Shown: positions 43,204 to 52,313 of the stretch, piece by piece
Position numbering within the stretch: the stretch's first letter is position 1
Layout of the letters: the number at the start of each line of letters is the position of its first letter
Source: DASZUK01 sp035547695
GTDB lineage: Bacteria; Actinomycetota; Acidimicrobiia; Acidimicrobiales; RAAP-2
DNA length: 64,000 nt
NCBI GenBank assembly: GCA_035547695.1
Contig: DASZUK010000024.1
Location: 50,186-114,185 of the forward strand
Direction of reading: 5' to 3'
Translations under genes and position numbers: made by a program
The notes under the pieces: model-generated
The model's database searches: none
Told to the model about the DNA's origin: nothing
Seen by the model: the letters and a program-made list of their open reading frames with translations, nothing else

Positions 43204-45681
43204 ATGACGCTCACGGAGACCACCCACCGACCCGACATCGCGGCACCGGGCGCCAGCCCCATGCAGGTCCGCAAGCGGGACGGGACGCTGGAAGCGGTCG
43301 ACGTCAACAAGATCGTCCGGGCGGTGGCACGGTGCTGCGAGGGGCTGAGCGGCGTCGACCCCATGCGGGTGGCCACCCGGACCATCAGCGGGCTGTGCGA
43401 CGGGGCCACCACCGAGGAGCTGGACGCCCTGTCCATCCGCATCGCCACCGCCCTCATGGCCGAGGAGCCCAACTACTCCCGGCTGGCCGCCCGGCTGCTC
43501 TCCACGGTGATCGCCAAGGAGGTCGCCAACCAGGACATCCACTCGTTCTCCCAGTCCGTCGCCGCCGGCCACCGCCTGGGGGTGGTGGGCGCCGACACCG
43601 CCGACTTCGTGGCCCGCTACGCCCGGAAGCTGAACGACGCCGTCGCCGTCGCCCGGGACGAGCAGTTCGAGCTGTTCGGCCTGCGGACCGTCTACGACCG
43701 GTACCTGCTGCGCCATCCGGAGAGCCGGCAGGTCGTGGAGACGCCGCAGTACTTCTTCCTGCGGGTGGCCTGTGGCCTGTCGACCGACCCGGACGAGGCC
43801 GTCGAGCTGTACCAGTTGCTGTCCAACCTGGAGTACCTGCCGTCGAGCCCCACCCTGTTCAACTCGGGCACCACCCACCAGCAGATGTCGTCGTGCTACC
43901 TGATGGACTCCCCGAGGGACGAGCTGGACTCCATCTACGAGACCTACGCCGACGTCGCCCGCCTGTCCAAGCACGCCGGCGGCATCGGCGTGGCCTTCCA
44001 CCGGGTGCGCTCCCGCGGCTCGCTCATCCGGGGGACCAACGGCCTGTCGAACGGCATCGTCCCCTGGTTGAAGACCCTGGACGCCTCGGTGGCGGCGGTC
44101 AACCAGGGCGGGCGGCGCAAGGGGGCGGCCTGCGTCTACCTGGAGACCTGGCACGCCGACATCGAGGAGTTCCTCGAGCTCCGCGACAACACCGGCGACG
44201 AGGCCCGCCGGGTCCGGCACGTCAACCTGGCCAACTGGGTCCCCGACCTGTTCATGCAGCGGGTCGAGCACGACTGGGTGTGGTCCCTGTTCGACCCGAA
44301 GGTGGTGCCCGAGCTGTGCGACCTCCACGGCGAGGCGTTCGAGCGGGCCTACCTGGAGGCGGAGGAGGCCGGGACGTTCGTCCGGCAGGTGCCTGCCCGG
44401 CAGCTCTACGCCCGGATGCTGCGCACCCTGGCCGAGACCGGCAACGGGTGGATGACGTTCAAGGACGCCGCCAACCGGACCTGCAACCAGGCGGCCGCCC
44501 CCGGCCGGGTGGTGCACCTGTCCAACCTCTGCACCGAGATCGTCGAGGTCAGCTCCGACGCCGAGACGGCCGTCTGCAACCTGGGGTCCATCAACCTGGG
44601 CCGGCTCGTCCGGGACGGTGTCGACGGGGACGACGGTGTCGACGGGGACAGGGCCTTCGACTTCGACCGCCTCGGCCAGATCGTCCGGGTGGCCGTCCCG
44701 TTCCTCGACCGGGTGGTCGACCGCAACTACTACCCGACCCCCCGCACGGCGGCCTCCAACGCCAAGTGGCGGCCGGTGGGCCTGGGGGTGATGGGGCTCC
44801 AGGACGTCTTCTTCCAGCTCGGCCTGGCCTTCGACGGCGACGAGGCCCGGGAGCTCTCCCGGCGCATCGCCGAGGAGATCTACTTCCACGCCCTCTGGGC
44901 CTCCACCGAGCTGGCCGAGGCCCACGGCCCGCACGACACCTTCGCCGAGACCCATGCCGCCCAGGGCCGCCTGCAGTTCGACCTCTGGGGGGTGGCGCCG
45001 TCGGACCCTGAGCGGTGGCAACCCCTCCGGGACCGGATCGGGCGGTTCGGGCTGCGGAACTCCCTGCTCATCGCCATCGCCCCGACCGCCACCATCGCCT
45101 CGATCGCCGGCTGCTACGAGTGCATCGAGCCGCAGGTGTCCAACCTGTTCAAGCGGGAGACCCTGTCGGGGGAGTTCCTCCAGGTCAACACCTACCTGGT
45201 CCGTGAGCTCCAGCGCCTCGGCCTGTGGGACGAGGCCATCCGGGCCAGGATCAAGGCCGCCGACGGCTCGGTGCAGGACATCGACCAGGTCCCCGACGAC
45301 GTCAAGGCCGTCTTCCGCACCGCCTGGGAGATCCCGATGCGCTCGCTGATCGACATGGCCGCCGACCGGGGTGCCTTCATCGACCAGAGCCAATCCCTCA
45401 ACCTGTTCGTCGCCGCCCCCACCATCGGCAAGTTGTCGTCCATGTACCTGCACGCTTGGAAGCAGGGGCTGAAGACCACCTACTACCTCCGCTCCCGGCC
45501 GGCCACCCGTATCGCCGCCGCCACCCTTCCCGCCCCGGATGGCCCCGCTCCGGGCGGCCCCACCCCGGACGCCCCGGTGGTCCGGATGCCCGGCGCCCCG
45601 GTGGCCGACGCCCCGACGCCCGATGCGACCGCGGTGGCCTGCTCGTTGGAGAACCCCGAGACCTGTGAGGCATGCGACTGA
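43204..45681 (+). CDS. nrdA: Class Ia ribonucleotide reductase, large subunit
   Basis: A 825-residue R1 protein: N-terminal ATP cone ('VRKRDGTLEAVDVNKIVRAV'), active-site Cys in 'SSCYLMDS', 'LSNLCTEIVEV' and 'VCNLGSINLGRLV', the Tyr-Tyr radical relay in 'TTYYLRSRPAT', and a C-terminal CxxC ('CEACD') that re-reduces the active site, after a long Pro/Ala-rich linker. An 18-bp GVDGDD repeat sits at 44617-44652. The ATG at 43204 follows GAGGAA. It reduces NDPs with NrdB using oxygen, needing no B12, although the neighbouring genes are B12 enzymes. Confidence 0.96.
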   Translation: MTLTETTHRPDIAAPGASPMQVRKRDGTLEAVDVNKIVRAVARCCEGLSGVDPMRVATRTISGLCDGATTEELDALSIRIATALMAEEPNYSRLAARLLSTVIAKEVANQDIHSFSQSVAAGHRLGVVGADTADFVARYARKLNDAVAVARDEQFELFGLRTVYDRYLLRHPESRQVVETPQYFFLRVACGLSTDPDEAVELYQLLSNLEYLPSSPTLFNSGTTHQQMSSCYLMDSPRDELDSIYETYADVARLSKHAGGIGVAFHRVRSRGSLIRGTNGLSNGIVPWLKTLDASVAAVNQGGRRKGAACVYLETWHADIEEFLELRDNTGDEARRVRHVNLANWVPDLFMQRVEHDWVWSLFDPKVVPELCDLHGEAFERAYLEAEEAGTFVRQVPARQLYARMLRTLAETGNGWMTFKDAANRTCNQAAAPGRVVHLSNLCTEIVEVSSDAETAVCNLGSINLGRLVRDGVDGDDGVDGDRAFDFDRLGQIVRVAVPFLDRVVDRNYYPTPRTAASNAKWRPVGLGVMGLQDVFFQLGLAFDGDEARELSRRIAEEIYFHALWASTELAEAHGPHDTFAETHAAQGRLQFDLWGVAPSDPERWQPLRDRIGRFGLRNSLLIAIAPTATIASIAGCYECIEPQVSNLFKRETLSGEFLQVNTYLVRELQRLGLWDEAIRARIKAADGSVQDIDQVPDDVKAVFRTAWEIPMRSLIDMAADRGAFIDQSQSLNLFVAAPTIGKLSSMYLHAWKQGLKTTYYLRSRPATRIAAATLPAPDGPAPGGPTPDAPVVRMPGAPVADAPTPDATAVACSLENPETCEACD

Positions 45682-46820
45682 TGGCACTCGCCGAACCCCT
45701 GACCACCGTGGCCCCGGCCGTCCGGCCCGAGGTCGATCCGGCCGTCCGGCCCCAGGTCGATCCGGCCGTCCGGCCCGAGGAGGCCGCCGGCGCCGGCGCC
45801 GGGCCGGCCGGGTCGCCGCGGGCGCTGCTCGACCCGGGCCTGGACCTGACGCTCCGGCCGATGCGGTACCCGCAGTTCTACGAGCGGTACCGGGCGGCCA
45901 TCCGGAACACCTGGACGGTCGAGGAGGTCGACCTCTCCGACGACCTGGCCGACCTGCACCGCCGGCTGCTGCCGGCCGAGCGGCGGCTGGTCAAGCGGCT
46001 GGTGGCGTTCTTCGCCACCGGCGACTCGATCGTGGCCAACAACCTGGTCCTCAACCTGTACCGGCACATCAACGCCCCCGAGGCCCGGCTGTACCTGTCC
46101 CGCCAGCTCTTCGAGGAGGCCCTGCACGTCCAGTTCTACCTGACCCTGCTCGACACCTACCTGGCCGACGACGGGGAGCGGGCGGAGGCGTTCGCCGCCG
46201 TCGAGCACATCCCGTCCATCCGGGCCAAGGCCCAGTTCTGCTTCCGCTGGATCGACTCGCTGTCGTCGCTCGACCGGGTGGGGTCCAGGGAGGACCGGCG
46301 GTCGTTCCTCCTCAACCTGGTGTGCTTCGCCGCCTGCATCGAGGGGCTGTTCTTCTTCGCCGCGTTCGCCTACGTCTACTTCCTGCGGTCCAAGGGGCTG
46401 CTCAACGGACTGGCCGCCGGCACGAACTGGGTGTTCCGGGACGAGAGCGCCCACATGAGCTTCGCCTTCGACGTCATCGACACCGTCCGGGCCGAGGAGC
46501 CGGAGCTGTTCGACCAGCGGTTCGCCGAGGAGGTCAGCGCGATGCTGGCCGAGGCGGTCGACGTGGAGACGGCGTTCGCCGAGGACATGCTGGCCGAAGG
46601 CGTGCCCGGGCTGTCGGTGGCCGACACCCGTCGCTATCTGGAGTACGTTGCCGATCAGCGACTGGTCCGCCTCGGCCTGCCGAGGCGCTTCGGCGCCACC
46701 AATCCGTTTGCCTTCATGGAGCTCCAGGACGTGTCCGAACTCGCCAACTTCTTCGAGCGTACGGTGTCCGCCTACCAGGTCGGTGTCGACGGAACGGTGG
46801 CCTTCGACGAGGAGTTTTGA
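45681..46820 (+). CDS. nrdB: Class Ia ribonucleotide reductase, small subunit
   Basis: About 379 residues, ferritin-like R2. Di-iron ligands: Asp in 'ATGDSIVANN', Glu and His in 'FEEALHVQFY', Glu in 'CIEGLFFF', Glu/His in 'FRDESAHMSF'. The Tyr four residues after the first His ('HVQFY') is the radical Tyr, so this is a tyrosyl-radical class Ia enzyme. The ATG overlaps the nrdA stop (TGATG). A 24-bp repeat encodes the Val-Arg-Pro-Glu N-terminal extension. It ends in a TTGA overlap with mutA. Confidence 0.95.
   Translation: MALAEPLTTVAPAVRPEVDPAVRPQVDPAVRPEEAAGAGAGPAGSPRALLDPGLDLTLRPMRYPQFYERYRAAIRNTWTVEEVDLSDDLADLHRRLLPAERRLVKRLVAFFATGDSIVANNLVLNLYRHINAPEARLYLSRQLFEEALHVQFYLTLLDTYLADDGERAEAFAAVEHIPSIRAKAQFCFRWIDSLSSLDRVGSREDRRSFLLNLVCFAACIEGLFFFAAFAYVYFLRSKGLLNGLAAGTNWVFRDESAHMSFAFDVIDTVRAEEPELFDQRFAEEVSAMLAEAVDVETAFAEDMLAEGVPGLSVADTRRYLEYVADQRLVRLGLPRRFGATNPFAFMELQDVSELANFFERTVSAYQVGVDGTVAFDEEF
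45717..45779. repeat. 24-bp coding minisatellite, nrdB N-terminus
   Basis: GCCGTCCGGCCCGAGGTCGA... repeats two and two-thirds times, encoding PAVRPEVD/PAVRPQVD units before the conserved R2 fold. Confidence 0.85.
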
Positions 46821-48898
46821 GCCCGGAGGCTCCCCTGGTCCTGGCGGCGGAGTTCCGCCCGGGGACGGCGGCCGAATGGCGCGCCGCGGTCGACCGCGTC
46901 CTCGCCGGCAGGGACACCGACCTTTCGGCTGAGGAGCTCGACCGCCGCTTCGAGCGCCGGCTCGTCACCACCACCTACGACGGGCTGGCGGTGCAACCCC
47001 TGTACACCAGGTCGGACGTCCCCACCGAGGCGCCGGCCGCCGGCGTGCCGGGCTCCTGGCCGTACGTGCGGGGGGCCACCCTGCTGGGCGGGGTCCGCGG
47101 CGGATGGGACGTCCGGCAGCCCGTGGACCTGTCCGAGGTGGCGGCGAGGGGTGCCAGGCCGGCGCTCGACCACCTCGAGCGCGGCGCGACGTCCATTCTC
47201 CTGCGGCCGGGCTCCCGGCCCCCGGGCTCCCAGCGTCCGGGCTCCCAGCGTCCGGGCTCCCAGCGTCCGGGACCGGCCGGCGGCAGCCCCGCCGTCGGCC
47301 CCACTGCCGACCCTGCCGTCGACGTCGACCTGCTGGACGCCGCGCTGGACGGCGTCTACCTGGACCTGGCCGCCGTCGCCCTCGACAGCGCCTTCGAGCC
47401 GCAGGCCGCCGAGGCGCTCCTGGCGTTGTGGCAGCGGCGGCAGGTCGACCCGGCGGAAGCCGCCGGCGTCCTCGGGCTCGACCCGATCGGCGACGCCGCG
47501 TCCAGGGGGATCTCCCTGGACCCGGCCGAGGCGGAGGTGGCCGTGGCCCTGGCGGCGGTGAGCGCGGACCGGTGGCCCCGGGTGCGTAGCTGGGTGGTCG
47601 ACGCCACCCGGTACCACGAGGCCGGGGCCTCCGACGCCGAGGAGCTGGCCTGCGCCACGGCCACCGGCATCGCCTACCTGCGCCTGCTCACCGGCGGCGG
47701 CCTGGACGTCGCCCAGGCGTTCGGCCAGCTCGAGTTCCGGCTGTCGGCCACGGCCGACCAGTTCGGCACCACGGCCAAGCTGCGGGCGGCCCGCCGGCTC
47801 TGGGCCCGGGTGGCCGAGGTGCTCGGGGTTCCCGGCGCCGGCGGCCAGCGCCAGCACGTGCTGACCTCCCGGGCCATGCTGACCCGCTACGACCCCTGGG
47901 TGAACCTGCTGCGGAACACCACCGCCTGCTTCGCCGCCGGGGTCGGCGGGGCCGACGCGATCACCGTCGAGCCACACGACCTGCTGGTCGACCCGGCCGG
48001 CCCGACCGACCTCGGCCGCCGGATGGCCCGCAACACCCACCTGCTCCTCCTGGAGGAGACCCACCTGGCCCGGGTCATCGACCCGGGTGGCGGGTCGTGG
48101 TACGTGGAGTCGCTGACCGACGCCCTGGCCCGGCAGGCGTGGGCGTGGGTCCGGGAGATCGAGGCGGCCGGGGGGATGGCCGCCGCCCTCGACGCCGGCC
48201 TGGTGCAGGACCGCATCGCCGCCACCTGGGACCGCCGTGCCGCCCACCTGGCTCGCCGCACCGACATCCTGGTCGGCGTCAGCGACTTCCCCAACCTCGA
48301 CGACCGGGTGCCGCCGGCGGGGGCCGGGCCGGCTGGCGTGCCGGCCGGCGCGGCGGCACCGGCCAGCGCGGCACCGGCCAGCGCGGTGGCGGCCGGTGTG
48401 GCCGCGGGCGGGCTGCCCCGCCGGCGGTACGCCGAGGCGTTCGAGGCCCTGCGGGCCCGCACCGACGAGTACGAGCGCGCCCACGACGCCCGCCCGGTCG
48501 TCCTGCTGGTCCGCCTCGGTTCGGCCGCCGACTTCACCGCCCGGGCCACCTACGCCAAGAGCTTCTTCGAGACCGCCGGGCTCCGGACCGTCACCGCCGA
48601 CGTCACCGGCACCGCCGACGCCGACGGTCCGGCCGGCCCCGACGAGGTGCGCCGGTGGATCGCGGAGAGCGGTGCCCGCCTGGCCTGCCTGTGCTCCTCC
48701 GACCCGGTCTACGCCGAGCAGGGCCCGGCGGTGGCGGGCGCCGTCGCCGCGGCCGGCTTGTCCCGCACCTACGCGGCCACCCGCCCGGGCCCGTCCGGCG
48801 ACCCGCTGCTGGCCGCCGGGGCCGACGAGCTGGTGTACGCCGGCTGCGACGTCCTCGACGCCCTCACCCGGGCCCTCGAGGTGGTGGGGGTGCCGTGA
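46817..48898 (+). CDS. mutA: Methylmalonyl-CoA mutase small subunit
   Basis: About 693 residues, the non-catalytic partner of MutB: N-terminal 'FRPGTAAEWRAAVDRVLAG', 'LYTRSDVPTEAPAAGVPGSW', and the barrel with 'DATRYHEAGASDAEELACAT', 'LTSRAMLTRYDPWVNLLRNT' and 'IDPGGGSWYVESLTDALA'. The C-terminal B12-domain-like part lacks the DxHxxG ligand motif, as normal for MutA. A TTG start overlapping the nrdB stop is inferred because no ATG or GTG fits. Two short minisatellites (PGSQR and PAS/A-rich) lie in linkers. It forms a heterodimer with MutB. Confidence 0.9.
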   Translation: MSPEAPLVLAAEFRPGTAAEWRAAVDRVLAGRDTDLSAEELDRRFERRLVTTTYDGLAVQPLYTRSDVPTEAPAAGVPGSWPYVRGATLLGGVRGGWDVRQPVDLSEVAARGARPALDHLERGATSILLRPGSRPPGSQRPGSQRPGSQRPGPAGGSPAVGPTADPAVDVDLLDAALDGVYLDLAAVALDSAFEPQAAEALLALWQRRQVDPAEAAGVLGLDPIGDAASRGISLDPAEAEVAVALAAVSADRWPRVRSWVVDATRYHEAGASDAEELACATATGIAYLRLLTGGGLDVAQAFGQLEFRLSATADQFGTTAKLRAARRLWARVAEVLGVPGAGGQRQHVLTSRAMLTRYDPWVNLLRNTTACFAAGVGGADAITVEPHDLLVDPAGPTDLGRRMARNTHLLLLEETHLARVIDPGGGSWYVESLTDALARQAWAWVREIEAAGGMAAALDAGLVQDRIAATWDRRAAHLARRTDILVGVSDFPNLDDRVPPAGAGPAGVPAGAAAPASAAPASAVAAGVAAGGLPRRRYAEAFEALRARTDEYERAHDARPVVLLVRLGSAADFTARATYAKSFFETAGLRTVTADVTGTADADGPAGPDEVRRWIAESGARLACLCSSDPVYAEQGPAVAGAVAAAGLSRTYAATRPGPSGDPLLAAGADELVYAGCDVLDALTRALEVVGVP
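47207..47266. repeat. 15-bp coding minisatellite in mutA
   Basis: CCGGGCTCCCAGCGT repeats three times at 47222-47266 after a diverged copy and encodes PGSQR units in a loop of the N-terminal barrel region. Confidence 0.85.
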
Positions 48899-51234
48899 CC
48901 GACGGCCGCAAGATCCCGACGTTCGCCGACGTGCCCCTCCTGCCCGACGCCGGGCCAGGACCCGGCGACGGCTGCGGGCCGGCACCCGCCGCGGCCACCC
49001 TGGCCGGTTGGCGCGAGGCCGTCGAGGCGGCCACCGGCGAGCCCCCCGACGCCCTCGGGCTGGCGACGCCCGAGGGGATCACCCTGCCGCCGCTGGACAC
49101 CGCCGAGTCCCTGGAGGGGCTGGACTTCCTCGACACCTATCCCGGCCTGGTGCCGTTCCTGCGGGGCCCGTACCCGACGATGTACGTCAACCAGCCCTGG
49201 ACCATCCGCCAGTACGCCGGGTTCTCGACGGCCGAGGAGTCCAACGCTTTCTACCGCCGCAACCTGGCGGCGGGGCAGAAGGGGCTGTCGGTGGCCTTCG
49301 ACCTGGCCACCCACCGCGGCTACGACAGCGACCACCCCCGGGTGGCCGGCGACGTGGGCATGGCCGGGGTGGCCATCGACTCCATCCTGGACATGCGGCA
49401 GCTCTTCGACGGCATCCCGCTCGACCAGATGTCGGTGTCGATGACCATGAACGGGGCCGTCCTGCCGGTGATGGCCCTGTACATCCTGGCCGGGGAGGAG
49501 CAGGGGGTGCCGCCGAAGGCGCTGGCCGGCACCATCCAGAACGACGTGCTGAAAGAGTTCATGGTCCGCAACACCTACATCTACCCGCCGGCCCCGTCCA
49601 TGCGGATCATCTCGGACATCTTCGCCTACACGTCCACCGAGATGCCCCGGTTCAACTCCATCTCCATCTCCGGCTACCACATGCAGGAGGCCGGTGCCTC
49701 GGCCGACCTGGAGCTCGGCTACACCCTGGCCGACGGCGTCGAGTACATCCGGGCCGGCCTGGACGCCGGGCTCACCATCGACGCCTTCGCCCCCCGGCTC
49801 TCGTTCTTCTGGGCCATCGGCATGCACTTCTTCACCGAGGTGGCCAAGATGCGGGCGGCCCGGCTGCTGTGGGCCAAGCTGGTGAGGCAGTTCTCGCCGC
49901 AGAGCGACAAGTCGCTGTCGCTGCGCACCCACTGCCAGACGTCGGGCTGGTCGCTGACCGCCCAGGACGTCTTCAACAACGTCATGCGCACCTGCGTCGA
50001 GGCCATGGCGGCCACCCAGGGGCACACCCAGTCCCTGCACACCAACGCCCTCGACGAGGCCCTCGGCCTGCCCACCGACTTCAGCGCCCGGATCGCCCGG
50101 AACACCCAGTTGTTCCTGCAGCACGAGTCGGCCACCTGCCGCACCATCGACCCCTGGGGCGGCAGCTACCACGTCGAGCGGCTCACCTACGAGCTGGCCC
50201 GCCGGGCCTGGGCCCACATCGAGGAGGTGGAAGCCGCCGGCGGCATGACCAAGGCCATCGAGGCCGGCATCCCGAAGCTCCGGATCGAGGAGGTGGCGGC
50301 CCGGACCCAGGCCCGCATCGACTCGGGCCGGCAGACCGTGGTGGGGGTCAACAAGTACCGGGCCGACGCGGACGACCCCATCGAGGTGCTCAAGGTCGAC
50401 AACTCGGCCGTCCGGGCCAGCCAGATCGCCAAGCTCCGCCGGCTCCGCGAGGAGCGGGACGACGCGGCCTGCACGGCCTCGCTCGAACGGCTGACCGAGG
50501 CCGCCGCCATGTCCGTCGACGGGGCCGCGGCGGGCACCCGGCCGGGCGGCCTCGACCACAACCTGTTGAAGCTGGCCGTCGACGCTGCCCGGGCCCGGGC
50601 CACGGTGGGGGAGATCAGCGAGGCCCTGGAGAAGGTCTACGGACGGCACACGGCGCGGATCCGTACCATCTCCGGGGTGTACCGAGCCGAGGTCGGGGAG
50701 TCCCCCGCCGCCCACCGGGTCCGCGCCGTGGTCGAGGCGTTCGCCGAGCGCCACGGCCGCCGCCCCCGCATCCTGGTGGCCAAGATGGGCCAGGACGGCC
50801 ACGACCGGGGCCAGAAGGTCATCGCCACCGCCTTCGCCGACCTGGGCTTCGACGTCGACGTCGGCCCGCTGTTCCAGACCCCGGCCGAGGTGGCCCGCCA
50901 GGCGGTGGAGGACGACGTCCACATCGTCGGGGTGTCGTCGCTGGCCGCCGGCCACCTCACCCTCGTCCCCGAGCTGAAGCACGAGCTGGCGGCGGCCGGC
51001 CGGGGGGACATCATGGTCGTCGTCGGCGGCGTCATCCCTCCGCAGGACTTCGAGGAGCTCCGGGCCGCCGGGGCGGCGGCCATCTTCCCGCCGGGCACCG
51101 TCATCTCCGAGGCCGCGGCAGACCTGCTGGCCGCCCTCGACCCCGACCTCGCCGGGCCGGCCGGCGCCGAGCCCGGGCCGCCGGCCGCCCCGGGCCGGGA
51201 CCGCGCCGGCGGAGCGGGAACCGCGGGTCCGTGA
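48895..51234 (+). CDS. mutB: Methylmalonyl-CoA mutase large (catalytic) subunit
   Basis: A 779-residue AdoCbl enzyme interconverting methylmalonyl-CoA and succinyl-CoA. Mutase domain: 'TIRQYAGFSTAEESNAFYRR', 'SVAFDLATHRGYDSDHPRV', 'SGYHMQEAGASADLELGYTL'. B12-binding domain at about 630-750 with the lower-ligand His in 'MGQDGHDRGQKV'. The disordered tail after about 755 is Pro/Gly/Ala-rich. The GTG start overlaps the mutA stop (GTGA). It completes propionyl-CoA assimilation as the alternative to the methylcitrate cycle at 32-35 kb. Epimerase and propionyl-CoA carboxylase are not in the window. Confidence 0.96.
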   Translation: MTDGRKIPTFADVPLLPDAGPGPGDGCGPAPAAATLAGWREAVEAATGEPPDALGLATPEGITLPPLDTAESLEGLDFLDTYPGLVPFLRGPYPTMYVNQPWTIRQYAGFSTAEESNAFYRRNLAAGQKGLSVAFDLATHRGYDSDHPRVAGDVGMAGVAIDSILDMRQLFDGIPLDQMSVSMTMNGAVLPVMALYILAGEEQGVPPKALAGTIQNDVLKEFMVRNTYIYPPAPSMRIISDIFAYTSTEMPRFNSISISGYHMQEAGASADLELGYTLADGVEYIRAGLDAGLTIDAFAPRLSFFWAIGMHFFTEVAKMRAARLLWAKLVRQFSPQSDKSLSLRTHCQTSGWSLTAQDVFNNVMRTCVEAMAATQGHTQSLHTNALDEALGLPTDFSARIARNTQLFLQHESATCRTIDPWGGSYHVERLTYELARRAWAHIEEVEAAGGMTKAIEAGIPKLRIEEVAARTQARIDSGRQTVVGVNKYRADADDPIEVLKVDNSAVRASQIAKLRRLREERDDAACTASLERLTEAAAMSVDGAAAGTRPGGLDHNLLKLAVDAARARATVGEISEALEKVYGRHTARIRTISGVYRAEVGESPAAHRVRAVVEAFAERHGRRPRILVAKMGQDGHDRGQKVIATAFADLGFDVDVGPLFQTPAEVARQAVEDDVHIVGVSSLAAGHLTLVPELKHELAAAGRGDIMVVVGGVIPPQDFEELRAAGAAAIFPPGTVISEAAADLLAALDPDLAGPAGAEPGPPAAPGRDRAGGAGTAGP

Positions 51235-52250
51235 CCGCACCCGCCGGGCTGCCGGCCGCCGTCGACGACTGCGTGGCCGGCATCCTGGCCGGCGACCGGG
51301 CGCTGGTGGCCAAGGCCATCACGCTGGTCGAGTCCACCCGGCCCGACCACGCGGCGGTCGCCCAGGAGCTGCTGCTCGAGCTGCTGCCCCATGCCGGGCG
51401 GTCCCGGCGGGTCGGCATCTCCGGCATCCCCGGCGCCGGCAAGTCCACCTGCATCGACCGGCTGGGCACCACCCTCACCGCCGCCGGCCACAAGGTGGCC
51501 GTCCTGGCCGTGGACCCCTCGTCCTCCCGGCGGGGCGGCAGCATCCTGGGCGACAAGACCCGCATGGCCTCCCTGGCCGTGGACCCGCGCGCCTTCATCC
51601 GGCCGTCCCCGTCGGGAGGTTGGCTGGGTGGCGTGACCCGGTCGACCCGGGAGGCGATCGTGGTGGTGGAGGCCGCCGGCTACGACGTGGTGATCGTGGA
51701 GACCGTCGGCACCGGCCAGTCCGAGGCGGCCGTCGCCGACATGGTGGACTGCTTCGTCCTCCTCACCGTGCCGGGCACCGGCGACTCCCTGCAGGGCATC
51801 AAGCGCGGGGTGCTGGAGCTGGCGGACGTCGTCGTGGTGAACAAGGCCGACGGCGACCGGGCGGACGAAGCGGCCCGGGTGGCCCGGGAGCTCGGTGACG
51901 CCCTGCACCTCTTCGACGCCGCCAGCCCGGCCTGGACGCCGCAGGTGCTCCTGTGCAGCGGGCTCGAGGGCACCGGCATCGACGAGCTGTGGGAGACGGT
52001 CGTCCGGCACCAGGAGGCCCTGGCCGGGGCCGGCCTGTTGGAGGAGCGGCGCAACGAGCAGCAGCGCGGGTGGATGTGGGCCATGGTGAAGGACCGCCTG
52101 CTCGACCGCCTCCGCACCGACCCGGCCGTCAGGGCGCTCGGGGCCGAGCTCGAACGGGAGCTCCTCCGGCGCACCATCACGCCCACCCAGGGAGCCCGCC
52201 GCCTCCTGGACGCGCTGGGCGTTCCGCTCTCCCCGTCCGGGGATCGTTAG
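51231..52250 (+). CDS. meaB: MeaB-type G-protein chaperone, second copy
   Basis: A 339-residue GTPase with P-loop 'GISGIPGAGKSTCIDRL', 'AVDPSSSRRGGSILGDKTRM', 'DVVIVETVGTGQSEAAVAD' and the standard base motif NKAD in 'VVVNKADGDRAD'. The C-terminal dimerisation helices are complete ('ERRNEQQRGWMWAMVKDRLL'). The GTG overlaps the mutB stop (GTGA). It protects MutB during AdoCbl loading. Last gene of the nrdAB-mutAB-meaB run. Confidence 0.95.
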   Translation: MTAPAGLPAAVDDCVAGILAGDRALVAKAITLVESTRPDHAAVAQELLLELLPHAGRSRRVGISGIPGAGKSTCIDRLGTTLTAAGHKVAVLAVDPSSSRRGGSILGDKTRMASLAVDPRAFIRPSPSGGWLGGVTRSTREAIVVVEAAGYDVVIVETVGTGQSEAAVADMVDCFVLLTVPGTGDSLQGIKRGVLELADVVVVNKADGDRADEAARVARELGDALHLFDAASPAWTPQVLLCSGLEGTGIDELWETVVRHQEALAGAGLLEERRNEQQRGWMWAMVKDRLLDRLRTDPAVRALGAELERELLRRTITPTQGARRLLDALGVPLSPSGDR

Positions 52251-52313
52251 CACCTAAAGCAGGCGCACTGATCCACGGGAGCGTCCTGGAGGGCGACCGG
52301 TAGGGTCGGACCG

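Noticed and set aside
42982..45687. 901-residue frame antisense to nrdA
   Set aside because: Would remove the promoter and NrdR boxes and has no domain.
43204..46820. Class II (B12-dependent) ribonucleotide reductase
   Set aside because: A complete R2 subunit with di-iron ligands and radical Tyr follows, so the enzyme is class Ia.
48769..51240. 823-residue frame antisense to mutB
   Set aside because: Same shadow effect; mutB is complete with catalytic motifs.
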